Counted from the stretch's first letter, positions 1 through 7,250 are shown. The stretch: DNA of 16,226 nt from an uncultured Ruminococcus sp. (GCA_946404705.1 CAMJES010000018.1:1-16226), one strand, 5' to 3'. The notes: generated by a model from the sequence alone, not told the origin. Numbers and translations are program-made.

Positions 1-46
1 ACCACCGAGATCTACACTCTTTCCCTACACGACGCTCTTCCGATCT
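1..46 (+). other. Illumina TruSeq P5/read-1 adapter (artefact)
   Basis: These 46 bases match the 3' part of the Illumina universal (P5/read-1) adapter, ending in the familiar GCTCTTCCGATCT. Only the outermost 12 bases of the full adapter are missing. The exact reverse complement occurs at the other end of the window. This is library sequence left on the contig, not genomic DNA; native sequence starts at about 47. Confidence 0.98.
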
Positions 47-547
47 ATTCAGCAAAAGGTGATACATAATGTAATGAAAAATATTGACGATCCCACTGTT
101 GCGGCACTTCTTATCGGCAAATATTCAAGAGCGGCAGAGCTTGATATAGCCTTCTCTCTCGAAAGCGGCAGCAGACTTTCAAGAAGCGATATTTCTCTTC
201 CTTCAGGCGATCTTATTACAATTATCGGCAACCTTACAGAAAATGCAATGGATTCTCTCAATGAAAAAAATGAACTCCCGAAGGAGCTTTCTGTGGGAAT
301 ATACACAAAACCTCACGCTATGATAATTACTGTTGACGATACGGGAAACGGAATATCTGCCGAAAATACCGAGAAGATCTTTGAGTATGGATTTTCCACC
401 AAAGGCGACGGAAGGGGAACAGGCTTGGCGCTGGTCAGACAGCTTGCAGAAAAGCATAACGGCACTGTAACGGTGGATTCCGAACCGGGTACCGGAACAT
501 CATTCACCGTAACTCTTACCGATGAAGGAGGAAGCTCAGATGTATGA
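47..547 (+). CDS. Sensor histidine kinase, CitA/DcuS family (5'-truncated)
   Basis: C-terminal 166 residues of a two-component sensor kinase. The frame is open into the adapter, so the real start, the sensor and membrane segments and the phospho-accepting histidine region lie outside the contig. What remains is the end of the dimerisation region, with the DPxxAxLLIGK pattern typical of CitA/DcuS-type kinases (bases 86-121), and the HATPase_c domain. In the latter I see the N box (GNLTENAMDSL, about 228-260), the G1 box (VDDTGNGIS, about 333-359) and the G2 box (GDGRGTGLALV, about 404-436). The gene overlaps the response regulator by 8 bases (ATGTATGA). Relatives sense citrate or C4-dicarboxylates, but the ligand here cannot be read because the sensor domain is missing. 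The GTG at 59 is only an internal valine. Confidence 0.9.
   Translation: MQQKVIHNVMKNIDDPTVAALLIGKYSRAAELDIAFSLESGSRLSRSDISLPSGDLITIIGNLTENAMDSLNEKNELPKELSVGIYTKPHAMIITVDDTGNGISAENTEKIFEYGFSTKGDGRGTGLALVRQLAEKHNGTVTVDSEPGTGTSFTVTLTDEGGSSDV
525..531 (+). promoter_or_regulatory. RBS deciding the response regulator start
   Basis: AAGGAGG lies 8 bases before the ATG at 540. It selects that start over the in-frame ATG at 522, which would put the Shine-Dalgarno inside the coding sequence and add six residues ahead of the normal receiver-domain start. Confidence 0.85.
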
Positions 548-1220
548 GGTCATGATAGTAGAAGACGATCCTATGGTTGCAATGATAAATAAACAATATG
601 TAACGGAGAATAAGCATTTCCACGTATCATGCGTATGCCGTGACGGTGACAGGGCATTAAAAATGCTGCGTGACAACACCATTCACCTTGTTATCCTTGA
701 TGTATATATGCCCAAAACAAACGGACTTGAGCTTTTGAGAAAAATCAGAGAAATAAATCTGCCTGTGTCCGTAATAATGGTGACAGCTGCAAATGACAGC
801 GCAGCTATTGAAGAAGCAATGCGTCTTGGTGTTGTGGATTATCTTGTAAAGCCGTTTTCAAGTGCAAGATTTCAGCGTGCTCTTGAAACATTTTTAAACA
901 GGCAGGACGCTTTTCATGATCTGTCGTCATTCAGTCAGCAGCATATTGATGCTATTATGAACCGAAGCTCATCGGGAACGTCCGAACAGCTCCCCAAAGG
1001 AATTCAGGATCAGACTTTGGAAACTATAAAAAACTTTCTTGAACATAGTCCCGATACCGATCTGACAAGTGAAGAAATTGCGGACAAGGTTGGGCTGTCC
1101 CGTGTAACAGTCCGCCGATATGTAAACTATCTGCTTGAAAATGGCGTTATTGTCGGAAATATGAACTATGAAACAGGGGGCAGACCTTGTATGCTTTACA
1201 GATTAAATAAAGCTGAATAA
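540..1220 (+). CDS. Response regulator, CitB/DcuR family
   Basis: Cytoplasmic transcription regulator of 226 residues, partner of the kinase encoded just upstream. The N-terminal receiver domain (about 1-120) shows the acidic pair D9-D10, the phospho-acceptor D54 in LDVYMP, the switch residue T82 and K104 in the VKPF motif, so it looks fully functional. A variable linker follows. A C-terminal helix-turn-helix lies at about 175-202 (LTSEEIADKVGLSRVTVRRY), then a GRPxxxY wing-like tail. This architecture is that of the CitB/DcuR/MalR group, whose members activate transporters or metabolic genes for citrate, fumarate or malate. The target genes are not visible here. Translation is coupled to the kinase through the 8-base overlap. 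Nothing ties this pair functionally to the cobalamin genes, which have their own promoter 28 bases downstream. Confidence 0.93.
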   Translation: MYEVMIVEDDPMVAMINKQYVTENKHFHVSCVCRDGDRALKMLRDNTIHLVILDVYMPKTNGLELLRKIREINLPVSVIMVTAANDSAAIEEAMRLGVVDYLVKPFSSARFQRALETFLNRQDAFHDLSSFSQQHIDAIMNRSSSGTSEQLPKGIQDQTLETIKNFLEHSPDTDLTSEEIADKVGLSRVTVRRYVNYLLENGVIVGNMNYETGGRPCMLYRLNKAE

Positions 1221-1248
1221 GCTTTTATGTCTTGGACTTCAAAAGTTC

Positions 1249-1277
1249 TTGACAATCGGATACAATAATGGTACAAT
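1249..1277 (+). promoter_or_regulatory. Sigma-70/SigA-type promoter of the cobalamin operon
   Basis: A perfect -35 box TTGACA (1249-1254) is followed after 17 bases by TACAAT (1272-1277), one mismatch from the -10 consensus. Transcription would start around 1283-1286, at the 5' edge of the riboswitch aptamer, which is where a riboswitch leader should begin. No other promoter of comparable quality was noticed in the 460-base gap before cbiD. Confidence 0.88.
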
Positions 1278-1281
1278 AAAA

Positions 1282-1497
1282 AAGTCGGAATACAGGTGCA
1301 AAAGCAGCTTAGTTAAAACAGCTGCCCAGCCTAACAAGGAATCAGGTGCGAATCCTGAGCAAGGCCGTTGCCGTATTTTGCCAATCAGTTAATGATTTAA
1401 GCATACAAGATGTAATATCAGTCACTGGGATATTTCCCGGGAAGGCGTATGTGAGTCGGTTTTGCCGACGGGCAATAAGTCGGAATACTTGCCTGTT
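1282..1497 (+). promoter_or_regulatory. Cobalamin riboswitch aptamer
   Basis: The segment carries the ordered conserved blocks of the cobalamin riboswitch. They are the 5' ACAGGTGC strand (1292-1299); GGAATCAGGTGCGAATCC (1338-1354) followed by GCAAGGCCGTTGCCGTA, a variant of the usual GCnGCCCCCGCAACUGUA core; AGTCACTG (1420-1427); GGGAAGGC (1439-1446); and a B12 box AGTCGGAATACTTGCC (1478-1493) close to the consensus AGYCAGGAGACCUGCC. The closing P1 stem is visible as ACAGG (1292-1296) with CCTGT (1492-1496). Cobalamin binding would stabilise this fold and favour the downstream terminator. The position, just upstream of cbiD in a 15-gene cobalamin operon, agrees. An exact edge or an adenosyl- versus aquo-cobalamin preference cannot be read here. 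Confidence 0.95.
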
Positions 1498-1509
1498 TTT
1501 CTCTCGTGA

Positions 1510-1521
1510 TTTAACGGGTGT
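1510..1521 (+). promoter_or_regulatory. Candidate antiterminator strand
   Basis: TTTAACGGGTGT, 13 bases after the aptamer's P1 stem, can pair with the 5' arm of the terminator (1622-1632). It makes 11 pairs, 9 Watson-Crick and 2 G-U, with one bulged G (1517). The two pairings are mutually exclusive, as expected of an antiterminator. The pairing is read from the sequence; that it forms in the ligand-free state is inference. Confidence 0.5.
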
Positions 1522-1529
1522 TGTGTAAG

Positions 1530-1613
1530 GTCTGCGGAATTCCGGAGCTTAGACGATGATACGGACAGCGGGATAGCTATGCGCTTTTCCGTCTATTTGT
1601 CGTATCGTTTTTT
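1530..1613 (+). other. Leader hairpins with a T6 run (possible extra terminator)
   Basis: Two stems lie between the aptamer and the main terminator. A small one pairs GTCT (1530-1533) with AGAC (1551-1554) around the palindrome CGGAATTCCG (1535-1544). A larger imperfect one pairs GATACG (1558-1563) with CGTATC (1601-1606), GAC (1564-1566) with GTC (1591-1593) and AGCG (1567-1570) with CGCT (1582-1585), with 3'-side bulges. A run of six T (1608-1613) follows it. It could be a weak first terminator or part of the expression platform, such as a P13-like stem whose loop contacts the aptamer. The bulges make termination uncertain. Confidence 0.4.
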
Positions 1614-1621
1614 GAGTAACT

Positions 1622-1661
1622 ACACTGTTAAGTTGCGAAGCTTAACAGTGTTTTTTGTTTT
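1622..1661 (+). terminator. Intrinsic terminator, riboswitch expression platform
   Basis: ACACTGTTAAG (1622-1632) is a perfect 11-base inverted repeat of CTTAACAGTGT (1641-1651). The stem extends inward by one G-U and one T-A pair to a GCGA tetraloop (1635-1638, GNRA type). TTTTTT (1651-1656) and GTTTT follow. It ends 19 bases before the cbiD start, so termination here would block the entire operon. The location after a cobalamin aptamer marks it as the conditional, ligand-controlled terminator rather than the end of the upstream operon. Confidence 0.92.
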
Positions 1662-1680
1662 ATGGAGTTAGAGTTGAGTT

Positions 1681-2820
1681 ATGCTTGAAGAATATATTTA
1701 TCGGGGCAAAGAAAAGCTCCGATGCGGTTATACAACAGGCTCCTGTGCTGCTGCGGCGGCAAAGGCAGCTGCTGAGATGCTTATTTCGGGAACTAAGCTT
1801 TCAAAGATACAGATCAATACACCAAAGGGAATACTTCTTGATCTTGATGTTCTTGATGCGGAAATATACGATAACTATGCCGAGTGTGCCATAAAAAAAG
1901 ACAGCGGAGATGACCCCGATATTACTGACGGCATACTTGTGTATGCAAAGGTAAGCAGGCTGACTTTCGGGATAGAGATAACCGGAGGAAAAGGTGTCGG
2001 TATCGTAACCAAAGCAGGACTTGACCAAGCTGTGGGAGCATACGCCATAAATTCCGTACCCCGAAAAATGATAACTCTGGCGGTCGGCGAAATAGCTGAG
2101 AAATACGATTATCACGGCGGCTTTAAGGTAGAAATATCTGTTCCCGAGGGAGAAAATATTGCAAAAAAGACCTTTAACCCACGAATGGGGATCGTAGACG
2201 GAATATCAATAATAGGTACCAGCGGGATAGTTGAACCTATGAGTAATTCGGCACTCATTGAAACCATACGTCTTGAGGAAAAAATGCGCAGGGCAGAGGG
2301 ACACAATACACTTTTGCTGACTATCGGAAATTACAGCGAAGGTTATATTCAAAGGTCTATGCCGTTTGCACTTGAAAAGAGTGTGAAATGCAGCAATTTT
2401 ATCGGAGAAGCGATAGATATTGCCCTTGAATTCGGTTTTGAGAGTATTCTTATTATCGGTCATATGGGAAAGCTGGTAAAACTGGGTGCCGGAATTATGA
2501 ATACACATTCCGCACAGGCTGACGGACGTATGGACGTGCTTGTTACCTGCGGACTGCTTGCCGGAGCAGACAGCGAAATGCTGAAAAAACTGCCCGATTG
2601 TGTTACCGTCGATGCGGCTCTCGATATTCTGAAAACAAGCGGAATGCTTGAAAAAACTCTTGAAATATTGGCAGACAGAGCCGAATACTATCTTAATACA
2701 AAGGTTAAAAACAGCATTGAGATAGGAGCGATAATGTTTTCGGACAAGCATCTCATTGCCGTAAAAACGTCCCTTGCCGACAAGCTTGCGGGGCAGATAT
2801 CGGAGGAATACAATGGTTGA
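1681..2820 (+). CDS. cbiD: Cobalt-precorrin-5B C1-methyltransferase CbiD
   Basis: First gene of the cobalamin operon, 379 residues, the usual CbiD length. CbiD transfers a methyl group from S-adenosylmethionine to C1 of cobalt-precorrin-5B, giving cobalt-precorrin-6A, in the anaerobic corrin route. The diagnostic N-terminal motif GYTTGSCAAAAAKAAA starts at residue 16. Further conserved stretches are TFNPRMGIVDGISIIGTSG (about 161-179) and IIGHMGKLVKLGAGIMNTHS (about 258-277). It is not homologous to the other ring methyltransferases downstream. The start at 1681 is the only one that keeps the conserved N-terminus; its Shine-Dalgarno is weak (GGAG at 1664-1667, rather far), so translation may depend on the leader RNA. 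It overlaps cbiF by 8 bases. Confidence 0.97.
   Translation: MLEEYIYRGKEKLRCGYTTGSCAAAAAKAAAEMLISGTKLSKIQINTPKGILLDLDVLDAEIYDNYAECAIKKDSGDDPDITDGILVYAKVSRLTFGIEITGGKGVGIVTKAGLDQAVGAYAINSVPRKMITLAVGEIAEKYDYHGGFKVEISVPEGENIAKKTFNPRMGIVDGISIIGTSGIVEPMSNSALIETIRLEEKMRRAEGHNTLLLTIGNYSEGYIQRSMPFALEKSVKCSNFIGEAIDIALEFGFESILIIGHMGKLVKLGAGIMNTHSAQADGRMDVLVTCGLLAGADSEMLKKLPDCVTVDAALDILKTSGMLEKTLEILADRAEYYLNTKVKNSIEIGAIMFSDKHLIAVKTSLADKLAGQISEEYNG
2802..2806 (+). promoter_or_regulatory. RBS deciding the cbiF start
   Basis: GGAGG sits 6 bases before the ATG at 2813, inside the end of cbiD. It rejects the upstream in-frame ATG at 2774, which would add 13 residues ahead of the conserved VDFVGAG start. Confidence 0.85.
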
Positions 2821-3565
2821 TTTTGTTGGAGCAGGCTGCGGTGCGGCAGACCTTATCACGCTCAGAGGAAAAAGGCTGATTGAAAATGCAGATGTAATAA
2901 TTTATGCGGGTTCTCTGGTAAACCCCGAGCTGCTGAAATATGCAAAGGCGGAGTGTGAGATTTTTAACAGTGCATATATGACCCTAGATGAGGTCATTTC
3001 CGCAATGGAAAATGCAGAAAATTCAGGTAAAAATACAGTCCGTCTGCATACGGGTGATCCTTCACTTTACGGTGCAATAAGAGAGCAGATGGACAGGCTT
3101 GACAAGCTTGGCATTGATTATGAAATATGCCCCGGAGTCAGCTCCTTCTGCGGTGCGGCAGCGGCATTGAAGGCGGAATATACACTTCCTTCCGTGTCAC
3201 AGACGGTCATAATAACACGAATGGCGGGGCGTACTCCCGTACCAGGATCGGAGAGCATTGAAAGCCTTGCACGGCACGGTTCGACTATGGTAATTTTTCT
3301 GAGCACGGGAATGCTTGACGAACTGTCGGGACGACTTATTGAAGGCGGTTATAGTGCCGATACGCCTGCTGCAATAGTATATAAAGCAAGCTGGGAGGAC
3401 GAAAAGGTCTGCCGCTGTACGGTTGAAAGTCTTGCCGAAACCGCCGCAAGGAACGGCATTGAAAAGACTGCTCTGATAACAGTGGGAAAATTTCTCGGAA
3501 ATGATTATGAGCTTTCAAAGCTTTATGACGCAAGTTTTGAAACAGGATTCAGAAAGGCAAAATAA
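2813..3565 (+). CDS. cbiF: Cobalt-precorrin-4 C11-methyltransferase CbiF
   Basis: Uroporphyrinogen-III-methyltransferase-like (TP_methylase) enzyme of 250 residues. It methylates C11 of cobalt-precorrin-4 with S-adenosylmethionine to give cobalt-precorrin-5A. Visible features are the N-terminal VDFVGAGCGAADLITLRG with its glycine-rich SAM loop, YAGSLVNPELL, the HTGDPSLYGAIREQM block (H79-D82) and the CPGVSSFCGAAAAL block, all typical of CbiF/CobM. The sequence TLPSVSQTVIITRMAGRTPVP distinguishes CbiF from CbiL and CbiH. It overlaps cbiD by 8 bases (ATGGTTGA), and its stop shares one base with the cbiG start (TAATG), so translation is probably coupled along the chain. Confidence 0.97.
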   Translation: MVDFVGAGCGAADLITLRGKRLIENADVIIYAGSLVNPELLKYAKAECEIFNSAYMTLDEVISAMENAENSGKNTVRLHTGDPSLYGAIREQMDRLDKLGIDYEICPGVSSFCGAAAALKAEYTLPSVSQTVIITRMAGRTPVPGSESIESLARHGSTMVIFLSTGMLDELSGRLIEGGYSADTPAAIVYKASWEDEKVCRCTVESLAETAARNGIEKTALITVGKFLGNDYELSKLYDASFETGFRKAK

Positions 3566-4596
3566 TGACAGTTTCGATTATTTCCGTTACCGAAAAGGGA
3601 CGGATTTTATCCGGGAAAATAAGCGTGATACTATCGGAGAAACATAATGTGAACAGATACTGCTTTTATAAGAAAAGCGATGATGCTTCAACACCATTTT
3701 TCGATATTAACGTGATAGTTCCCGAAGTTTTTGAGAATAGTGATGCCATTGTGTTTATATGTGCCTGCGGTATTGCGGTTCGTTCTGCTGCACCGTTTGT
3801 AAAGTCAAAGCAAAGCGATCCTGCGGTGATAGTTATTGACGACTGCGGTAAATATGCCATACCGATATTGTCAGGGCATATAGGCGGTGCAAATCAGCTG
3901 GCGGAATATATTGCGGATAATATTGGTGCAGTTCCCGTAATAACTACCGCAACGGATATTGGCGGACGCTTTTCCCCAGACAGCTTTGCAAAAGCCAACG
4001 GGCTTATCATCACGGACATAAATGCCGCAAAAGCAATTGCCGCAGCGGTGCTTGACGGTGAAAAAATAGGGCTATGCAGCGAATATAACTGCGAAAATAT
4101 ACCGTCCGAGCTTACCAAAAACGGAAACTGCCGAACGGGAGTTTATATTGGTACGGACATATCAAAAAAGCCGTTTGAAACAACACTTTGCCTTGTTCCA
4201 AGGAATATCTGTATAGGCATTGGCTGCAAACGTGGGACATTACTTGCCGAAATAGAGCGAATGGTATTCAATTCTCTGCGTGAAGAAAATATTACCCCCG
4301 AACGCATATGCTCGGTGGCTACAATAGATATCAAGGCAGATGAATCGGGGCTGCTGAAGTTTTGTGATAAATACAAGCTGACATTTCACACTTTTTCGGC
4401 AAAAGAGCTTATGAATGCTTCGGGAGATTTTCACAGGTCTGAGTTTGTACTGAAAACAACAGGCACGGACAATGTCTGTGAACGAAGTGCGGCGAAATGC
4501 GGTGAAATTATTATGCATCGAAAAGCAGCAAACGGAATAACTGTGGCAGCTGCCGAAATTCCAATTGAAATAGATTTTGAAAAGAGGATCTTATGA
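3565..4596 (+). CDS. cbiG: Cobalt-precorrin-5A hydrolase CbiG
   Basis: 343 residues, normal for CbiG. The enzyme opens the delta-lactone of cobalt-precorrin-5A and releases the C20 carbon as acetaldehyde, giving cobalt-precorrin-5B, the CbiD substrate. It is specific to the anaerobic route, so it marks the pathway type. The N-terminal and central CbiG domains show ACGIAVRSAAPFVKSKQSDPAV and the CGKYAIPILSGHIGGANQLA block (about 67-115). The C-terminal domain begins near residue 217 with the IGIGCKRGT motif. Start ATG overlaps the cbiF stop by one base, with AAAGG (3553-3557) as Shine-Dalgarno, and the end overlaps cbiH by ATGA. Confidence 0.96.
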   Translation: MTVSIISVTEKGRILSGKISVILSEKHNVNRYCFYKKSDDASTPFFDINVIVPEVFENSDAIVFICACGIAVRSAAPFVKSKQSDPAVIVIDDCGKYAIPILSGHIGGANQLAEYIADNIGAVPVITTATDIGGRFSPDSFAKANGLIITDINAAKAIAAAVLDGEKIGLCSEYNCENIPSELTKNGNCRTGVYIGTDISKKPFETTLCLVPRNICIGIGCKRGTLLAEIERMVFNSLREENITPERICSVATIDIKADESGLLKFCDKYKLTFHTFSAKELMNASGDFHRSEFVLKTTGTDNVCERSAAKCGEIIMHRKAANGITVAAAEIPIEIDFEKRIL

Positions 4597-5321
4597 AGCT
4601 TTACATAGTTGGTTTTGGCTGCGGAAGCCGTGACGGAATGACGATCGAGGCCGAAAAAGCAATTCTGAAAAGCGATCTCATTGTAGGCTATACGGTTTAT
4701 GCCGAGCTTATGAAGGAGTATTTTCCCGAAAAAAAATTCTTTACCACTGCCATGCGGCAGGAAAAAGAACGTGTGGAATATGCTCTTGAACAAGCTCAGT
4801 CGGGAAAGACGGTATCAATAATTTGCAGCGGTGACAGCAGCGTTTACGGTATGGCAGGGCTTGCTTTTGAGCTTTCCGCAAATTATCCTTCGGTTGAGAT
4901 AGAAGCTGTTGCGGGAGTTACGGCTGCACTTAGCGGCGGTGCGATCCTCGGCGCTCCGCTTACACATGATTTTGCGGTGATAAGCCTTTCCGACCTGCTT
5001 ACTCCTATGGAGAAAATACTCAACCGTTTAAAATGCGCTGCTGAGGGAGATTTTACAATTGTATTATACAATCCTTCATCAAAAAAACGTGCAAACTATC
5101 TTGCGAAAGCCTGTGAAATACTGCAAAAATATAAAGCACCCGATACGGTATGCGGATATGTGAAAAATATTGGCAGGACAGGTCAGGAAAGCATGGTCTT
5201 AACACTCAGCGAACTCAAGGAAACTCAGGTCGATATGTTTACAACTGTTTTTATAGGGAACAGCGAAACGAAGAATATGGGCGGGAAAATGGTAACACCG
5301 AGAGGATATAGAAATGTCTGA
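4593..5321 (+). CDS. cbiH: Cobalt-precorrin-3 C17-methyltransferase (ring contraction) CbiH
   Basis: TP_methylase-fold protein of 242 residues. It methylates C17 of cobalt-precorrin-3 and drives contraction of the macrocycle to cobalt-precorrin-4. The N-terminus KLYIVGFGCGSRDGMTIEA is the SAM-binding loop. The CSGDSSVYGMAGL block (C78-D81), the AVAGVTAALSGGAILGAPLTHDFAVISLSDLLTP region and the LYNPSSKKR motif near residue 159 are characteristic of CbiH/CobJ. There is no C-terminal ferredoxin-like extension as found in some CbiH60-type proteins. AGAGG lies 5 bases before the ATG. It overlaps cbiG by 4 bases and cobK by 8. Confidence 0.97.
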   Translation: MKLYIVGFGCGSRDGMTIEAEKAILKSDLIVGYTVYAELMKEYFPEKKFFTTAMRQEKERVEYALEQAQSGKTVSIICSGDSSVYGMAGLAFELSANYPSVEIEAVAGVTAALSGGAILGAPLTHDFAVISLSDLLTPMEKILNRLKCAAEGDFTIVLYNPSSKKRANYLAKACEILQKYKAPDTVCGYVKNIGRTGQESMVLTLSELKETQVDMFTTVFIGNSETKNMGGKMVTPRGYRNV

Positions 5322-6060
5322 GATAATGATTTTCGGCGGTACTTCCGAAGGGCGTATGCTTGCGGAATTTTGTGCGGAAAACAAAATAAACGCCTGTGTT
5401 TCGGTAACAACGGATTACGGTGCAGAACTTCTTCCGTGCAGCAGATATATTACTGTTTTTAACGGTAAGCTTGATAGATCCGAAATAACAAAGCTTATTT
5501 CAGATAACAAATTTTCTGTCGTTATTGATGCAACTCACCCTTACGCAACTCTTGCAACCGAAAATATCAGAAGTGCCTGTTCCGATACAAATACATCGTA
5601 TTATCGTCTGAAACGAGAAAGCAGTGAAATACTGTACGGGACGATACTTAACAGCTTTGATGAACTTACAGCTTATCTTAACAAAAATAACAAGCAGATA
5701 CTCAGCACTCTGGGCAGCAAGGAAATATCTCTGCTTTCAAAGGTGAACGGTCATTATAACCGAATATGGCTCAGACTTCTTCCCGCTGATGGTATAACAG
5801 AGCAGTGTGTCAAGCTTGGATTTGACAAAGAAAAGCTGATATTCGGCAAGGGTCGGTTTTCAATTGAAGAAAATATCAGGCATATCAAAGCGTGCAGTGC
5901 AGATGTTCTTCTGACAAAGGAGAGCGGAAAAGCAGGCGGATATTACGAAAAAGCCGAGGCAGCAAAAAAGCTCGGAACAGAGCTTATTACAATAAAACGA
6001 CCCGAAGAATCGGGATTTGGATTAGATGAAATAAAGGAAATAATATGGTCGAAAAAATGA
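5314..6060 (+). CDS. cbiJ: Cobalt-precorrin-6A reductase (CbiJ/CobK)
   Basis: 248 residues. This oxidoreductase reduces the macrocycle of cobalt-precorrin-6A to cobalt-precorrin-6B with a nicotinamide cofactor. The N-terminal FGGTSEGR (residues 7-14) is the family's dinucleotide-binding loop, and DATHPYA (72-78) is its most conserved signature. LTKESGKAGGYYEKAEAAKKLG near the C-terminus is also typical. AGAGGA (5301-5306) lies 7 bases before the ATG. The 8-base overlap with cbiH (ATGTCTGA) and the 16-base overlap with cbiET place it inside the chain. In the anaerobic pathway the symbol is cbiJ; the aerobic counterpart cobK is the same family. Confidence 0.95.
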   Translation: MSEIMIFGGTSEGRMLAEFCAENKINACVSVTTDYGAELLPCSRYITVFNGKLDRSEITKLISDNKFSVVIDATHPYATLATENIRSACSDTNTSYYRLKRESSEILYGTILNSFDELTAYLNKNNKQILSTLGSKEISLLSKVNGHYNRIWLRLLPADGITEQCVKLGFDKEKLIFGKGRFSIEENIRHIKACSADVLLTKESGKAGGYYEKAEAAKKLGTELITIKRPEESGFGLDEIKEIIWSKK

Positions 6061-7250
6061 AGGTTTACATAGTCGGAACAGGTATGGAGGGCAGAAAAAC
6101 TCTTACCGCAGAGGCAAAAAAAATAATCGAAAATGCCGAAGCTATTATAGGTGCAAGACGTATGGTCGAGCCTTTTATGGGAATGGATAAGCAGTTTTTT
6201 ATAAGCTGGAAAAGTGAGGAGATAGCAGACTATCTTTGCAATAAAAGCTTTACCTCGGTGGCGATCCTAGTGTCGGGTGACTGCGGTTTTTACAGCGGAA
6301 CGGAAAAGCTTTTAAAAGTACTTTCCAATCACGAAACGGAGGTGATCGCTTCCGTTTCCTCGCCCGCTTATCTTTGTTCAAAAACTGGAAAGCCGTGGCA
6401 GGATATGAGATTTGTAAGTCTTCACGGCACTGACGGAAATATTGTGAGAAATGTGTGCAGAAACAAATATTGTTTTTTCCTTCTTGGCGGAAATACCAAT
6501 CCTGCCGATGTGTGCAGGGTTCTGTGTCAATACGGTCGGGGAGATATAAAGGTATTTATCGGCGAAAACCTTGGATACGAAAACGAAAAGATAACAGAGG
6601 GAAGGGCGGAAGATCTTGTATCCGAAGCTTTTTCCGAGCTGTCTGTTATTATAACCGAAAATCCTGTATATGAGCGATCTGTAAGAAGTGGAATAACCGA
6701 TTCTGAGTTCATTAGGAAAAATGTTCCCATGACAAAATCCGAAGTGAGAAGCACGGTCATCTCAAAGCTTGATATAAGAAGGAACGATCTCTGCTGGGAT
6801 ATTGGCTGCGGCACGGGTTCGGTATCTGTTGAAATGGCGATGCAATGCTTTGACGGAAAGGTGTACTCCGTTGACAAAAATGAAGAAGCTGTCGGGCTTA
6901 CCCGTGAAAATGCCTTGAAATTCGGCTGTGACAATATTGAGATACTTTCGGGAAGTGCGCCGGATATTCTGGGCGATTTTCCTGCTCCGGACAGAGTTTT
7001 TGTCGGCGGTTCTCAGGGCAGGATAACAGAGATATTTGATATTGTTTTCGAAAAAAATCCCCTTGCGGTCATCGTTGTAACGGCGGTATCCCTTGAAACG
7101 CTGAACGGTGCTGTTTCGGCATTTAAAAGTCATGGAATATTATTACCCGAAATAGTTCAGCTTGCTGTTACAAGGACCAAAAAGGTCGGTTCGCACACAA
7201 TGCTTTCCGCCGAAAATCCTGTTTATATTATCAAAGGAGCAAAGCATTGA
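6045..7250 (+). CDS. cbiET: Cobalt-precorrin-7 C5 / -6B C15 methyltransferase fusion CbiET
   Basis: Two enzymes fused in 401 residues, the arrangement of CobL. The CbiE half (about 5-200) is a TP_methylase domain with KVYIVGTGMEGRKTLTAEA at the start and VSGDCGFYSG (SGD at 77-79); it methylates C5 of cobalt-precorrin-7. The CbiT half (about 215-401) has a Rossmann SAM site DIGCGTG (252-258) and the FVGGSQGRITEI block; it methylates C15 and decarboxylates the C12 acetate of cobalt-precorrin-6B. AAGGAAA (6034-6040) supports the ATG at 6045. An ATG at 6057 would give the common ATGA overlap with cbiJ but has no Shine-Dalgarno at the right distance. Confidence 0.96.
   Translation: MVEKMKVYIVGTGMEGRKTLTAEAKKIIENAEAIIGARRMVEPFMGMDKQFFISWKSEEIADYLCNKSFTSVAILVSGDCGFYSGTEKLLKVLSNHETEVIASVSSPAYLCSKTGKPWQDMRFVSLHGTDGNIVRNVCRNKYCFFLLGGNTNPADVCRVLCQYGRGDIKVFIGENLGYENEKITEGRAEDLVSEAFSELSVIITENPVYERSVRSGITDSEFIRKNVPMTKSEVRSTVISKLDIRRNDLCWDIGCGTGSVSVEMAMQCFDGKVYSVDKNEEAVGLTRENALKFGCDNIEILSGSAPDILGDFPAPDRVFVGGSQGRITEIFDIVFEKNPLAVIVVTAVSLETLNGAVSAFKSHGILLPEIVQLAVTRTKKVGSHTMLSAENPVYIIKGAKH
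7234..7239 (+). promoter_or_regulatory. RBS of cbiA (TTG start)
   Basis: AAGGAG lies 7 bases before a TTG at 7247. It supports that rare start codon, since the next in-frame ATG falls after the P-loop, near codon 31. Confidence 0.85.

Noticed and set aside
59..547. Complete short histidine-kinase protein starting at GTG 59
   Set aside because: The frame is open upstream to the adapter and the residues before 59 continue the kinase sequence, so this is a truncated gene with an internal valine.
1234..1248. Hairpin GGACTT/AAGTTC as a terminator for the response regulator gene
   Set aside because: Six pairs including a G-U, with no T run after it; it abuts the -35 box. No convincing terminator was seen after this gene.
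1346..1528. 60-residue open frame between the response regulator and cbiD
   Set aside because: It lies within the cobalamin aptamer and its composition is dictated by conserved RNA blocks; there is no ribosome binding site or recognisable protein.
2206..2859. 217-residue open frame on the minus strand opposite cbiD
   Set aside because: A shadow of the coding bias of cbiD; no family resemblance and no ribosome binding site, and cbiD is certain.
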